Made by a program: the position numbers and the translations under genes | In this document: positions 16,000 through 24,679 of the stretch, piece after piece | Layout: the number at the start of each line of letters is the position of its first letter | How positions within the stretch are numbered: the stretch's first letter is position 1 | Notes under the pieces: model-generated | Database searches by the model: none | What the model was told of the DNA's origin: nothing | The model's input: only the letters and a program-made list of their open reading frames with translations | NCBI RefSeq assembly: GCF_014646895.1 | Contig: NZ_BMOD01000019.1 | Coordinates: forward strand, 24,229-88,228 | DNA from: Deinococcus roseus | GTDB lineage: Bacteria > Deinococcota > Deinococci > Deinococcales > Deinococcaceae | Direction: 5' to 3' | Length of the DNA stretch: 64,000 nt

Positions 16000-16475
16000 G
16001 GGCGGGCCTCCTGCTGCAGCAGGATGGTCACGCGGGTTTGCACGTGGTTCAGGGCGAGACCTTCACTGGTCTTGAACGACACCCCCACCTCGGATTCAGG
16101 CAGTGCCAGCAAAGCGGCCACCGATCGGGCAATCTCTGGCCTGAGGGGACCAAGTTTGGGTCTGTCCAGGGTCACCACCAGCGCAACATTGACCGGGATG
16201 TAGCCCTTCTGCTGCACCAGGTTCAGGGTGTGCTGCAGGATGACTTTGCTGTCCATGTTCCTGTATTGCGGGTCGGTGTCAGGAAAGTACTGCCCGATGT
16301 CTCCCAGCGCCAGTCCAGAAAGCAGTGCATCTGCCACAGCATGCAAGATGGCGTCTCCATCGCTGTGGGCCACGGCTCCGATGGGGCTGTCTGGAATGAC
16401 CACCCCTCCCAGGGTGAGGGTGCGCCCGGCTTCCAGGCGGTGGGCGTCTTCTCCATATCCAATGCGGTATTGCAT
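15996..16475 (-). CDS. ispF: 2-C-methyl-D-erythritol 2,4-cyclodiphosphate synthase
   Basis: IspF performs the cyclising step of the MEP isoprenoid pathway, releasing CMP; the products feed carotenoid and quinone synthesis. Zn-binding DAHRL near the N-terminus, the AHSDGDAILHAVADALLSG signature and a C-terminal FKTSEGL segment are present. The ATG at 16475 (MQYRIGYGEDAHRL) is preferred, giving 159 residues, because a CATAAT -10 box ends 7 nt before it, as in other leaderless genes of the window; an in-frame ATG 9 nt upstream is the alternative. It overlaps trmL by 4 nt. Confidence 0.95.
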   Translation of the reverse strand: MQYRIGYGEDAHRLEAGRTLTLGGVVIPDSPIGAVAHSDGDAILHAVADALLSGLALGDIGQYFPDTDPQYRNMDSKVILQHTLNLVQQKGYIPVNVALVVTLDRPKLGPLRPEIARSVAALLALPESEVGVSFKTSEGLALNHVQTRVTILLQQEARP

Positions 16476-16584
16476 GAGGAACATTATGGCAGCAGAAAAG
16501 ACAAACCAACACGGTGTCTTTTGCCCTGGATCCTGGATACGCAAAATGGCCTAACCCTGATCTGGCCTTGTTAGGATACCCATC

Positions 16585-17490
16585 ATGTCGATGCACACGG
16601 TTGGAATCCTGCTTTTGCTGCTGGTCACGGCTTTCTGGGGCAGCACCTTCTCGCTGGTGAAAGAAGCCACCGAGCACATGCCCACCTCAAGTTTCATTGC
16701 CTGGCGTTTCAGCATTGCTCTGGTTCCACTGCTGTTTTTTGTGCGCAAGATCAGCCCCAAACTGTGGCGCGACGGCCTGATTCTGGGCACCTGGCTGGGG
16801 GCAGGCTACATCACCCAGGCCATGGGCCTGCAGACCATCGGGGCGAACCGGGCGGCTTTCATCACAGGGCTGAACGTGATTCTGGTGCCCATCGGACTGG
16901 CCCTGATGACCCGCCGGAAAATTTCTGTGGGGGTGTGGATCTCGGTGGCGCTGTGTGCCCTGGGCATCGGTCTGATTTCCTGGGAAGGTGGGCAACTGGC
17001 CATCGGGGATTTGTGGACGCTGGGATGCGCCTTCACTTACGCGGGATACATCATCTATCTGGAACGCACGGCCAGCAGGCATGAAGTGCTTCCCCTCACC
17101 GCCATTCAGTTGCTGGCCGTGGTTTTGATTGGCTGGACCTGGGCGGGCATTGAGGCCACCCAGCACATGGGTCATCTGGAAGATGGTCTGGTCAGCAATT
17201 TCAAGGGTTACCTGAGTGTTCCAGGCACAGCCCTGGCTCCCCTGCTGTACCTGGGTCTGGCGGCCACGGCCCTGACCACCGTGCTGCAGGTGATTGGGCA
17301 GAAATTTGTGACGGCCGTCGAAGCAGCCATCATTTATGCCCTGGAACCCGTGACGGCCAGCATTTTTGCGTTCTTCTGGGCTGGAGAGGTGCTGGGCATC
17401 CGGGGGATTTCAGGAGGGGCACTGATCGTGCTGGCGATGGTGCTCTCCCAGCTTCCAGACCGCAAAGAACTGGTTCCGGTGCAGGATTGA
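16585..17490 (+). CDS. EamA/DMT family transporter
   Basis: The 301-residue product has ten predicted transmembrane helices built from two EamA repeats. The start of the first repeat reads LLLVTAFWGSTFSLVKEA, with the typical Trp-Gly-x-x-Phe. The second repeat ends in ALEPVTASIFAFFWAGEVLG, the usual conserved Glu-Pro segment. Such proteins export metabolites or amino acids. A TAGGAT -10 lies 7 nt before the ATG and no ribosome site is seen, so the transcript is probably leaderless. A CCTAAC-N14-GTTAGG inverted repeat (16550-16575) overlaps the promoter. The substrate is unknown. Confidence 0.9.
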   Translation: MSMHTVGILLLLLVTAFWGSTFSLVKEATEHMPTSSFIAWRFSIALVPLLFFVRKISPKLWRDGLILGTWLGAGYITQAMGLQTIGANRAAFITGLNVILVPIGLALMTRRKISVGVWISVALCALGIGLISWEGGQLAIGDLWTLGCAFTYAGYIIYLERTASRHEVLPLTAIQLLAVVLIGWTWAGIEATQHMGHLEDGLVSNFKGYLSVPGTALAPLLYLGLAATALTTVLQVIGQKFVTAVEAAIIYALEPVTASIFAFFWAGEVLGIRGISGGALIVLAMVLSQLPDRKELVPVQD

Positions 17491-17493
17491 CCC

Positions 17494-18021
17494 TCAGAGC
17501 TTCAATTCTCTGGGCCGGTGCATGATCACAAAACGGGTGTAATTGTCCGGGTAAAACTGGATGCCCTGATGCAAATAGGACCATCCCAGACGCTCATACA
17601 GCCGTCTGGCCCCGGTGTTGGTGGTCTGGGTGGACAGCAGCATGTTGGCATAAGGTTGCCTGGAACCCAGGTAATCGATCATCTGCTGCCCAATGCCCTG
17701 GTTGCGGTAACTGGGCAAAATGGCAATTTCCACCAGCACCCAGGCGTCTTTCAGGGCAGCATGGTGCTCCCCGATGTGCCGTGACACCATGTCATGCCAC
17801 CAGTTGCCGGGCACGCTTTTCACCCCGAAGGCAATGCCCACCACTTCTCCGTGGTGCAAAGCCACCACCCCCAGAAACCCTTCCTTGCGGGTGTACTCCC
17901 GGAAGAATTTTGCAGAGGGTTTCTCGTCGTAACCCCAGGTGAGGGCATACACCCGCACCCCGGCTTTCAGGTGGGGAGACTGTTCCGAGTAGGCAGAGAG
18001 TTCTATCTCGCTTTTGATCAC
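17494..18021 (-). CDS. GNAT family N-acetyltransferase
   Basis: The 175-residue product has the GNAT acetyl-CoA site: VLVEIAILPSYRNQGIGQQMIDYL (Q/RxxGxG/A) around residues 95-118, followed by the C-terminal NTGARRLYERLGW motif. The start is placed at GTG 18021, which overlaps the stop of the upstream phosphoesterase gene by 4 nt. The longer open frame, up to 18345, runs inside that gene in another frame and is Cys-, Arg- and Gly-rich without any GNAT match, so it is not coding. The acceptor substrate is unknown. Confidence 0.85.
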   Translation of the reverse strand: MIKSEIELSAYSEQSPHLKAGVRVYALTWGYDEKPSAKFFREYTRKEGFLGVVALHHGEVVGIAFGVKSVPGNWWHDMVSRHIGEHHAALKDAWVLVEIAILPSYRNQGIGQQMIDYLGSRQPYANMLLSTQTTNTGARRLYERLGWSYLHQGIQFYPDNYTRFVIMHRPRELKL

Positions 18022-18839
18022 ACTGGAAGCAAATGTAGCACGACCAGTTCTGCATCGCAAAGGAAACGCAGGGGAACCCCGGTGACCCCCAGACCTCTGG
18101 ACACAAACCCTCTGGCTGGACCCTGCACCATCCCCTGAGCAAAACGCTCTCCATACTTGCTGGGAACATGCAAAGCCCCCAGCAAAGGAAGCCGCACCTG
18201 TCCACCATGGGTGTGACCACTGAGCGTGAGGTCCACCCACTCTGGAACTTCTGGCAGGATGTCGGGGTTGTGGCTCATCAGCAGAATGCACAGTTCTTTG
18301 TTGAGGTTCTGCAGGGCAGCTTCCAGGCTGGGCAGGCCGTTCCACAGGTCATCAATGCCTGCCAGTTGCACATCGGGCCGGAGTTGCACGGCAGCATTGT
18401 TCAGCATGCGGATTCCGGCTTCTTTCAGCACCTGCTCGAATTCCATCAGGCGGTCTGGAATCAGGTGGTAATCGTGGTTTCCCCACACCCCGTAAACGCC
18501 CAGCGGAGCCTGCAATTTGGAGAGCACTTTGGCCAGATCCCGGATGTGCGGGTAGTCTTCGCGGGAAGAAATGAAATCCCCGGTGATCAGGATGACATCA
18601 GGCTTTTGCTGCTGTGTGGCCTGGACCCACTGCTCCACCTGGGAAAGGGGAATCAGGGAGCTGTAATGCAGGTCGGTCAGGTGGACCACTTTCAGGGGTT
18701 GCTTCAGTCCCTGAAGCTGCAGGGTGTGTTCACTCAGCACAAACTGGTGCGCCTGTGCATAACTGTATCCCCCGAGCCCCAGGGCTCCGGTGGCGACCAG
18801 GGCACCTCTTTGCAGGAATTGGCGTCGGGTGATTTTCAC
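18018..18839 (-). CDS. Metallophosphoesterase with Tat-type signal
   Basis: The 273-residue calcineurin-like phosphoesterase of the YkuE/YaeI type has DLHYSS, ITGDF, GNHD, MSHNPD and GHTHGGQ, giving the complete two-metal site. The N-terminus has a TRRQFLQ twin-arginine motif and a hydrophobic helix, so it is likely exported folded and held in the membrane; relatives act on lipid or nucleotide phosphoesters. GTG 18839 is preferred because it starts directly before the Tat motif and has GGAAA upstream; an ATG at 18893 would add 18 residues. The GNAT gene follows with overlap. Confidence 0.9.
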   Translation of the reverse strand: MKITRRQFLQRGALVATGALGLGGYSYAQAHQFVLSEHTLQLQGLKQPLKVVHLTDLHYSSLIPLSQVEQWVQATQQQKPDVILITGDFISSREDYPHIRDLAKVLSKLQAPLGVYGVWGNHDYHLIPDRLMEFEQVLKEAGIRMLNNAAVQLRPDVQLAGIDDLWNGLPSLEAALQNLNKELCILLMSHNPDILPEVPEWVDLTLSGHTHGGQVRLPLLGALHVPSKYGERFAQGMVQGPARGFVSRGLGVTGVPLRFLCDAELVVLHLLPV

Positions 18840-19014
18840 GTTTCCAGTATGCAGAGTTTTGATGAGGGTTTGGGGAAAGACCCTGTGGTGCAATGTGTTG
18901 TTTTCAGGAAAAGCATCACCGTGCTGAACATGGGTTTGTGCAGGCAGGGAAAGCCTTTGACCACCTGCAGGTTTTCTTCATGTTGTGGCCTGCCCATGGG
19001 TTATGCTTGGCGGC

Positions 19015-20535
19015 ATGGAGTACATTCTCAGAGCCGATGTGCTGACCCAGAGTCCTGATTTTCCCCGTGCCACAGCCGTGCTGGTTTCGGGTGACCGCGT
19101 TCGTGCTGTGGACCAACTGGAGGTTTTGCAGGGCATTGCGCCCCAGGCAAAGCTGCTGGATTTTCAGGACCGCATCCTCACCCCTGGGCTTACGGATGCC
19201 CACATCCATCTGGTGGCTTACGGTTTCCGGCTGTCCCAGGTGAACCTGGAGGGCAGCACCTCGGTGCAGGAGGTGCAAAAGCGGGTGCAGGACCATGCCC
19301 TGACCCAGCCTGAAGGCTGGATTGTGGGGGGCGGTTACACCATCACCGAACTGGGCCTCAAAGCCTACCCCACCCGCCAGTTGCTGGATGAGGCCATGCC
19401 AGACCGTCCTGTGCTGCTGTACTCCAGAGACCTGCACAGCGCATGGGCCAATTCGCTGGCCTTGCAGCTTTCTGGTTTGCAGGACATCACCCCCAACCCG
19501 GAAGGCGGAGAACTGGTGCGGGTGGATGGGGCATTGACCGGTTACCTGCTGGAATCGGCCATGGGTCTGGTGAGAAAGCACATCCCGGAGCCCACCTGGG
19601 AAGAAACCCTGGATGCGGCAAGGCTTGCCGTGAAAACCATGCGCAACTTCGGGTACACCGCCGTGCACACCATGGCCTACGAGCCTGCCAGCCACCTGCG
19701 TGCCCTGTTGCACCTGGAGCAGAACGGTGAATTGCCGCTCAGGGTGTGGGCCTGCATTCCCCACACAGACCTGGACGCGGCCATCGGGCTTGGTCTGTAC
19801 GGAGGACAGGGAGACCGGGTGAAACTGGGAGGGGTCAAGTTCTTTCTGGATGGGGCACTGGGCAGCCAGACCGCCTGGATGCTCCCACCGGGATACCAGA
19901 ACCCGCAGGCCACCCCCATGATTCTGGACCAGCCAGAAGTGATCCGGGAAAAGGCAGAACAGGCCTTGCAGTACGGCTTTGTGCCCACCGTGCATGCCAT
20001 CGGGGACCAGGCCAACCGGGTGTTGCTGGACATTTATCAGGACCTGAAACCCCTGGCAGACCAGCAGGGACTGCGCCTGCGTCTGGAACACGCCCAGCAC
20101 CTGAACCAGGAGGACATTGCCCGTTTTGGAACCTTGCAGGTCACGGCCTCCATGCAGCCCGTTCACCTGCCCGGAGATGCCCGTCTGGTGCGGGAACTGA
20201 TGCCCCACATGCAAGACACCACCTACGCCGTGAAAAGCCTGCAAGATGCAGGAACCCTGCTGGCTTTTGGCTCGGATGCACCGGTGGCCAGCCCGGACCC
20301 GCACCTCAGCTTTCAGGCAGCCACCAAACGTCTGGGACAGGATGGACAGACGTTCAGCGTGCAGGAGTGTCTCAGTCCTGAAGAAACCCTGTGGGCGCAC
20401 ACCAGAGGTCCGGCCCTGGCGGTGGGCTGGCAGGATTACGGCATCATCGTTCCAGGAGCAAGGGCAGATTTTACTTTGTGGGACACGCTGGGGGGTCGGT
20501 CAGAAGCCCTGACTTTTCCCTGGCCGGAAACCTGA
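19015..20535 (+). CDS. Amidohydrolase family protein (YtcJ type)
   Basis: The 506-residue metal-dependent hydrolase belongs to the COG1574 group. The HxH metal motif is DAHIHL near residue 60, the catalytic region includes HAIGDQANR, LEHAQ and SDAP, and the C-terminal beta-domain ends in GARADFTLWD. The ATG at 19015 (MEYILRAD) starts the usual N-terminal beta-strand domain; TATGCT ends 7 nt upstream, suggesting a leaderless transcript. An ATG 30 nt further up is less likely. Substrates in this family are varied N-substituted compounds; none can be assigned. Confidence 0.9.
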   Translation: MEYILRADVLTQSPDFPRATAVLVSGDRVRAVDQLEVLQGIAPQAKLLDFQDRILTPGLTDAHIHLVAYGFRLSQVNLEGSTSVQEVQKRVQDHALTQPEGWIVGGGYTITELGLKAYPTRQLLDEAMPDRPVLLYSRDLHSAWANSLALQLSGLQDITPNPEGGELVRVDGALTGYLLESAMGLVRKHIPEPTWEETLDAARLAVKTMRNFGYTAVHTMAYEPASHLRALLHLEQNGELPLRVWACIPHTDLDAAIGLGLYGGQGDRVKLGGVKFFLDGALGSQTAWMLPPGYQNPQATPMILDQPEVIREKAEQALQYGFVPTVHAIGDQANRVLLDIYQDLKPLADQQGLRLRLEHAQHLNQEDIARFGTLQVTASMQPVHLPGDARLVRELMPHMQDTTYAVKSLQDAGTLLAFGSDAPVASPDPHLSFQAATKRLGQDGQTFSVQECLSPEETLWAHTRGPALAVGWQDYGIIVPGARADFTLWDTLGGRSEALTFPWPET

Positions 20536-20546
20536 ATGAACCTGAA

Positions 20547-20583
20547 AACAGCCCACCTGCAAATTACAGGTGGGCTGTTGGGC
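20547..20583 (+). terminator. Intrinsic terminator after the amidohydrolase gene
   Basis: A perfect 13-bp stem AACAGCCCACCTG / CAGGTGGGCTGTT (20547-20559 and 20567-20579) has a 7-nt loop. The T-run is short. The A-rich left flank lets it serve the convergent small gene too. Confidence 0.8.
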
Positions 20584-20596
20584 TTGAAAGGGGGGG

Positions 20597-20725
20597 TTAC
20601 CTTCTGGAACGGTTGCGGCGGTTTTGCTCATCGGTGCGAAGGCGCACAGGAATGAGGCGTTTTTGGATCTGGCGGGCAGCCCACAGGGCCACCAGCACCA
20701 CCAGGAGCAGTTCGAGAACAAACAT
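20597..20725 (-). CDS. Small single-helix membrane protein
   Basis: Forty-two residues: a hydrophobic helix (residues 1-17, VLELLLVVLVALWAA) followed by a very basic, Arg/Asn-rich cytoplasmic tail. ATG 20725 starts directly at the helix; an in-frame ATG at 20776 would add 17 basic residues. No family is recognised and the ribosome site is weak. The reading frame ends right after the terminator shared with the amidohydrolase gene, which supports a real convergent unit. Confidence is limited by size. Confidence 0.4.
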   Translation of the reverse strand: MFVLELLLVVLVALWAARQIQKRLIPVRLRTDEQNRRNRSRR

Positions 20726-20808
20726 GATACAGGTACGGAATGAATGCTCCAAAGGTTTCCTAAAGCTGTTTTTCATTTGTATGCAACGCCACAAGTTACA
20801 CTGAAACC

Positions 20809-21300
20809 ATGATCCAGCGCCTGAAAATCCCTGTTTTGTTGACCCTTTCTGCTGCACTGCTCTCAGGTTGCATGGTGGTCAAAACCACCATCCAGCCGCC
20901 CCAGTTTCAGGTCCAGAGCTTTGAACTGACCCGTTACACCATCCCCAACATCCTCAACCCCTTCAACGGCGAAGCCACCTTTGTGATGAATGTGCAGGTC
21001 ACCAACCCCAATGCCTTCGGGCTGCAGATCCAGCGCATTCAGGGAGACCTCTTGCTGGACGGTCTGAATTTCGGGAAAGCCGTGATCCCCAACCTCAGGC
21101 TGGAAGCCAACGGCAGCAGCGTGGTCACCACCGAATTCACCCTCCCTGTGAACCTCAACCTGGCCAGCAAAATTGCCGACATCGCCCAGGGCCGCAAGGT
21201 GGACTACCTGGTCAAAACCACCGTTCAGGTGGACACAGGTTTGCTGGGAACCGCCACCTTCTCCAACATCGTGGTGGCCCAGGGCAGCGTGAACAACTGA
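20809..21300 (+). CDS. LEA14/WHy-domain lipoprotein
   Basis: The 163-residue product has a lipobox LLSGC (Cys near residue 22), so it is a membrane-anchored lipoprotein. The mature part reads as a single LEA_2/WHy domain: FVMNVQVTNPNAFGLQIQRIQGDLLLDGLNFG, then strands and a FTLPVNLNL segment. WHy proteins are linked to water-stress and desiccation tolerance, and Deinococcus species carry such proteins. A TACACT -10 box ends 6 nt before the ATG and no ribosome site is seen, which fits a leaderless message. Protective function is inferred from the family. Confidence 0.85.
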   Translation: MIQRLKIPVLLTLSAALLSGCMVVKTTIQPPQFQVQSFELTRYTIPNILNPFNGEATFVMNVQVTNPNAFGLQIQRIQGDLLLDGLNFGKAVIPNLRLEANGSSVVTTEFTLPVNLNLASKIADIAQGRKVDYLVKTTVQVDTGLLGTATFSNIVVAQGSVNN

Positions 21301-21350
21301 GGATTTCTGGGCTGGGTGCTCCTGCAGGTGCAGTGAAGGTTACTGCTGTT

Positions 21351-21370
21351 GGGCGCAGCACGCTGCGCCC
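21351..21370. repeat. GC-rich palindrome next to a heptamer array
   Basis: GGGCGCAGC-ac-GCTGCGCCC is a perfect 9-bp stem with a 2-nt loop, flanked by TGTT and CTACA. A palindrome of this composition is a common intergenic repeat in many bacteria. It lies 30 nt from the single heptamer array at 21401. Confidence 0.75.
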
Positions 21371-21400
21371 CTACAATCCCAATTTGAGGTTTCTGTTTTT

Positions 21401-21423
21401 GCCCTCGGTCCTCAGCCCTCGGC
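21401..21423. repeat. Unpaired heptamer array
   Basis: Three units, GCCCTCG-GTCCTCA-GCCCTCG, in TCGGCTC-like orientation. No oppositely oriented partner array is nearby, unlike the four other sites. Confidence 0.8.
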
Positions 21424-21447
21424 TTTGTCCCCTGATATGCTTGTCCC

Positions 21448-22485
21448 ATGATCGACACCCGTTACTTGGCAGACCGGCTGCTGACTTTGCTGCGCACCCC
21501 CTCACCCACTGGATTCACCGGGCAGGCCATGCAGGTGCTGGCTGGAATGCTGCAGGACCTTGGCATCGAGCCCCAGTTCACCCCCAAAGGGGCGCTGTAC
21601 TGGACCCTTTCCGGTCAGGCAACTGGCAAAACAGTGGCTTTCAGTGCCCACATTGACACGCTGGGGGCCATGGTCAAGGAAATCAAAGACAATGGACGCC
21701 TGAAGCTGACGGCCCTTGGGGGTTACGACTGGGCCACCGTGGAAGGAGAATACTGCACAGTGCACTTGCAGGGTGGCAAGACCCTTACGGGAACTGTGGT
21801 CAACGTCAAGCAGAGCACCCATGTGTGGGGCGCAGAACTGCGGGACCTCAAACGCACCGATGAAACCATGGAAGTGCGTCTGGATGCCCGTTCTTTCAGT
21901 GCAGAAGACGCCCTGAATCTGGGGGTGCAGGTGGGGGATTTTGTGTCGTGGGATCCGCGTGCAGAGCTGACCGAATCCGGGTACCTGAAGAGCCGCCACC
22001 TGGACAACAAGGCTGCAGTGGCGGTCTTTCTGGATGTGACCCGTGCTGTGCTGCAGGAGAAAATCGCTTTGAAGCACACCACCCATTTCTTCATCAGCAA
22101 TTACGAGGAGGTGGGGCACGGGGCTTCAGTGGGGATTCCGCAGGACACCCAGGAACTCATTGCGGTGGACATGGCGGCCATTGGAAAAGGGCAGACCTCG
22201 CATGAGCACCACTGCACCCTCTGTGTGAAGGACTCTTCGGGGCCTTATGACCACGGGCTGGGGAACCGCCTTCGCAAAGCGGCAGTGCAGGCAGGCATCG
22301 ACCTGAAGATCGACATTTATCCGTATTACGGCTCAGATGCCAGTGCTGCATGGCGGGCCGGAGGGAATTATCCTGCTGCACTGATTGGCCCTGGCGTGGA
22401 TGCCAGCCACGCCTATGAAAGAACCCACCTGGATGCTTTGCAGGACACTGCAAAACTGATTTTGCAGTACATGCAGGAAGGTTAA
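21448..22485 (+). CDS. M42 family metallopeptidase
   Basis: The 345-residue cytosolic aminopeptidase belongs to the glutamyl aminopeptidase/endoglucanase-like M42 family. Co-catalytic metal ligands are visible: SAHIDT (His), LDNK (bridging Asp), NYEEVGHG (catalytic Glu and ligand Glu), VDMAAIG (Asp) and a C-terminal SHAYERTH (His). The dodecamer-forming PDZ-like insert lies between residues about 75 and 170. TATGCT ends 6 nt before the ATG, so the mRNA is probably leaderless. The stop codon overlaps the end of the convergent cyclase gene by 4 nt. Confidence 0.93.
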   Translation: MIDTRYLADRLLTLLRTPSPTGFTGQAMQVLAGMLQDLGIEPQFTPKGALYWTLSGQATGKTVAFSAHIDTLGAMVKEIKDNGRLKLTALGGYDWATVEGEYCTVHLQGGKTLTGTVVNVKQSTHVWGAELRDLKRTDETMEVRLDARSFSAEDALNLGVQVGDFVSWDPRAELTESGYLKSRHLDNKAAVAVFLDVTRAVLQEKIALKHTTHFFISNYEEVGHGASVGIPQDTQELIAVDMAAIGKGQTSHEHHCTLCVKDSSGPYDHGLGNRLRKAAVQAGIDLKIDIYPYYGSDASAAWRAGGNYPAALIGPGVDASHAYERTHLDALQDTAKLILQYMQEG

Positions 22486-24500
22486 ACCCCAGAAACCAGT
22501 GCCACCGCAATACTCAGGTGCTCTCTTCCCGAACGGGAGAGGGCATCTCCTTTTTCAGGAACGGCATTCAGGTAACCCTGTGACGTGCGCAGGCTGAAAT
22601 TCCCCAGCGGGTGATCGTCCAGGCTGACCTGAGAGGTGCCCAGCAGTTGCATGGCCAGGTCCTGCAGGGCCTGCAAGCGCTGTTGTTCTTCGGGCAGCAG
22701 CAGCACTGTGCGGGTGAAGTCCTGCAGCAAATGCAGGTGGTGTTCCCGTTCTGCGATCACTTCGCGCCGCTGCTGGGCCAGCAGCAGGGCTCCCACCTGG
22801 GTTGCAAAATCCATGGCAATCTCGATGGCTTCTGCACTGAAAGCCTGCTCCACCGTGTGGTTGTCCAGGTTCATGTGGGCGATGGGGTGCCCATCCACCA
22901 CGATGGGCAGCAGGATGGTGCTTTTCACCTGGGCCAGCGAACCTGCTTCATCGAACACCTCGTAGGTGTCTGGTTCGATGGTGGCACTGGAATGCCGGGC
23001 GATGTCCAGGCCGTAAAGCAGGCGCGGAATGCCTTTCAGGTAGTTCTCCCTGCCATTGCCGTACCATTTGAGCTGGCTGTCCTCGCTGAGCTGGATGCCC
23101 AGAATGCCATCGTCGTAGCCCACCTGGGCGGCCACCCGGTAATAACCACCGTGCCACACGTCCATGGAGCCTGCCTCCACACTGGGAATGGTGCGGATGG
23201 CCGCGGCCAGCAGGGTTTTCCAGAAGCGCGGTCCAGCGTCCTGATCGTGTGAAAGCAGTTCCAGGGTGGAGCGCAGGGTTTGCCAGGCGGCCCGTGGACT
23301 GACCGAGCCCAGCAAACTGGCCTGCTGGTGGTTTTTGTGCACGGCTTTCTGGGCGTACATGCGTTCGTCTGCCACCCGGCAGAGTTCACCAGGGGTGTCT
23401 CCATCGCGGCCCAGAAAAGCCACCCCTGCACTGGCATCTGCATCCAGAAACCCTTTCTGGCGCACCGTGCTGCGAATGGCCCCCAGACGGTTTTCCAGAA
23501 TGGAGAGTTGCCCGGGTTGCAGGTGCTTTAAAATCACCGCGAATTCATCTCCACCCAGACGGTAAGCCGGATCGGATTGCCTCAGGTGCAGCTTCAGAGC
23601 CTCCGCGAAGGTCTTCAGCAGCACATCGCCCTGCTCGTGGCCCTGTCCATCGTTGACTTTTTTCAGGCCGTCCAGGTCCAGCACCATCACGCCCAGAGAA
23701 AACCCCTGCTGCTGGGCATCTTGCAGGTCCTGTTCCAGGGTCTGGTCAAAAGCGCGGCGGTTGCCCAGTCCGGTCAGGGGATCCAGCAGGGCAGCGTCTT
23801 TCAGTTGCCGCACATATTCCCCTTGCTGTTGCACCATGCGGATGCCCAGTGCAATGGATTCCAGCAATGTGCGTTCCTCTGGGAGCCAGGGGCGACCCTG
23901 CTGCCTGCCCACCGTGAGCACGGTGCCTTCCCCTTCTTTGAGGTTCAGGGGGAACACCATCACCTCCAGCGTGGTGCCCTCCAGTTGCAGGTTTGCAAAG
24001 TGCCGGGGATGCTGGGTCCTCAGGGCTTCCCAGGCCACACTGCCGTTCAGAAAGAGGGTGTGGGGCAGGTCCCAGGGAATGGGCTGCTCAGACCAGATTT
24101 CTTCCAGCTCATGGTGCTCACGGTCCATTTTCAACACGAAAACCAGATCCATGCCGATGGATTCCTGCAACACCTGCAAGGCCTGCCTGAGCAGGTCGTG
24201 AATGCTGATTTCGCTGCTCAGCAGGCGGGAAAGGTTGAGGATGGTCTGGGCATATCCCTGGGCTTTCTGCACATCCCGGTCCAGGGTTCGGAGTTGCTGG
24301 CCCTGCAAAATGACGTGTCCCAGCCCATCCGGTGTGGAGAGTTCCAGCAGGGGTTCTCCGGTTCTGAACCCCTCTCCAGCCAGCAATTCTCCCCACTGGG
24401 GGTGCTGCAGGCGCACAGCGCTGGCCCCGGTCACATGCTGCAAGACCAGCAGCATCTGCCGGGCAATGTGGTGTGAGGATGGGGTGCGGCGTTCAGGCAT
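22482..24500 (-). CDS. GAF-GGDEF-GAF diguanylate cyclase
   Basis: The 672-residue signalling protein makes cyclic di-GMP from two GTP. A first GAF-like sensor lies at about residues 85-225, a short linker leads into the GGDEF domain (about 236-390) with intact GGDEF at 316-320, and a second GAF-like domain spans about 400-590. RxxD at 307-310, five residues before GGDEF, is the product-inhibition site, so feedback control is expected. No membrane segment or signal peptide is seen, so it is cytosolic. The ATG at 24500 has GGAGG about 9 nt upstream. The signal bound by either GAF domain is unknown. The GGDEF domain lying between two GAF domains is a less usual order. Confidence 0.9.
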   Translation of the reverse strand: MPERRTPSSHHIARQMLLVLQHVTGASAVRLQHPQWGELLAGEGFRTGEPLLELSTPDGLGHVILQGQQLRTLDRDVQKAQGYAQTILNLSRLLSSEISIHDLLRQALQVLQESIGMDLVFVLKMDREHHELEEIWSEQPIPWDLPHTLFLNGSVAWEALRTQHPRHFANLQLEGTTLEVMVFPLNLKEGEGTVLTVGRQQGRPWLPEERTLLESIALGIRMVQQQGEYVRQLKDAALLDPLTGLGNRRAFDQTLEQDLQDAQQQGFSLGVMVLDLDGLKKVNDGQGHEQGDVLLKTFAEALKLHLRQSDPAYRLGGDEFAVILKHLQPGQLSILENRLGAIRSTVRQKGFLDADASAGVAFLGRDGDTPGELCRVADERMYAQKAVHKNHQQASLLGSVSPRAAWQTLRSTLELLSHDQDAGPRFWKTLLAAAIRTIPSVEAGSMDVWHGGYYRVAAQVGYDDGILGIQLSEDSQLKWYGNGRENYLKGIPRLLYGLDIARHSSATIEPDTYEVFDEAGSLAQVKSTILLPIVVDGHPIAHMNLDNHTVEQAFSAEAIEIAMDFATQVGALLLAQQRREVIAEREHHLHLLQDFTRTVLLLPEEQQRLQALQDLAMQLLGTSQVSLDDHPLGNFSLRTSQGYLNAVPEKGDALSRSGREHLSIAVALVSGV

Positions 24501-24679
24501 CGGGCTGGGCCTCCAGATCTGCTCTTATTATGTCAACATGGCCTCTGAAAAAATCCTTACCTGAGTTGGATGGGGTCTGCTTGCTGTCTCTATTTGAAAT
24601 GGACAGAGGATTTTCAAACAGCCTGACTTCACAATGGGAACCAGAAAACCCCGGAGCCTTATCCCTGTAAAGGAGACCC

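Noticed and set aside
18022..18345. N-terminal extension of the GNAT frame
   Set aside because: Lies inside the phosphoesterase gene in another frame, composition is not GNAT-like, and a GTG start overlapping the upstream stop explains the gene.
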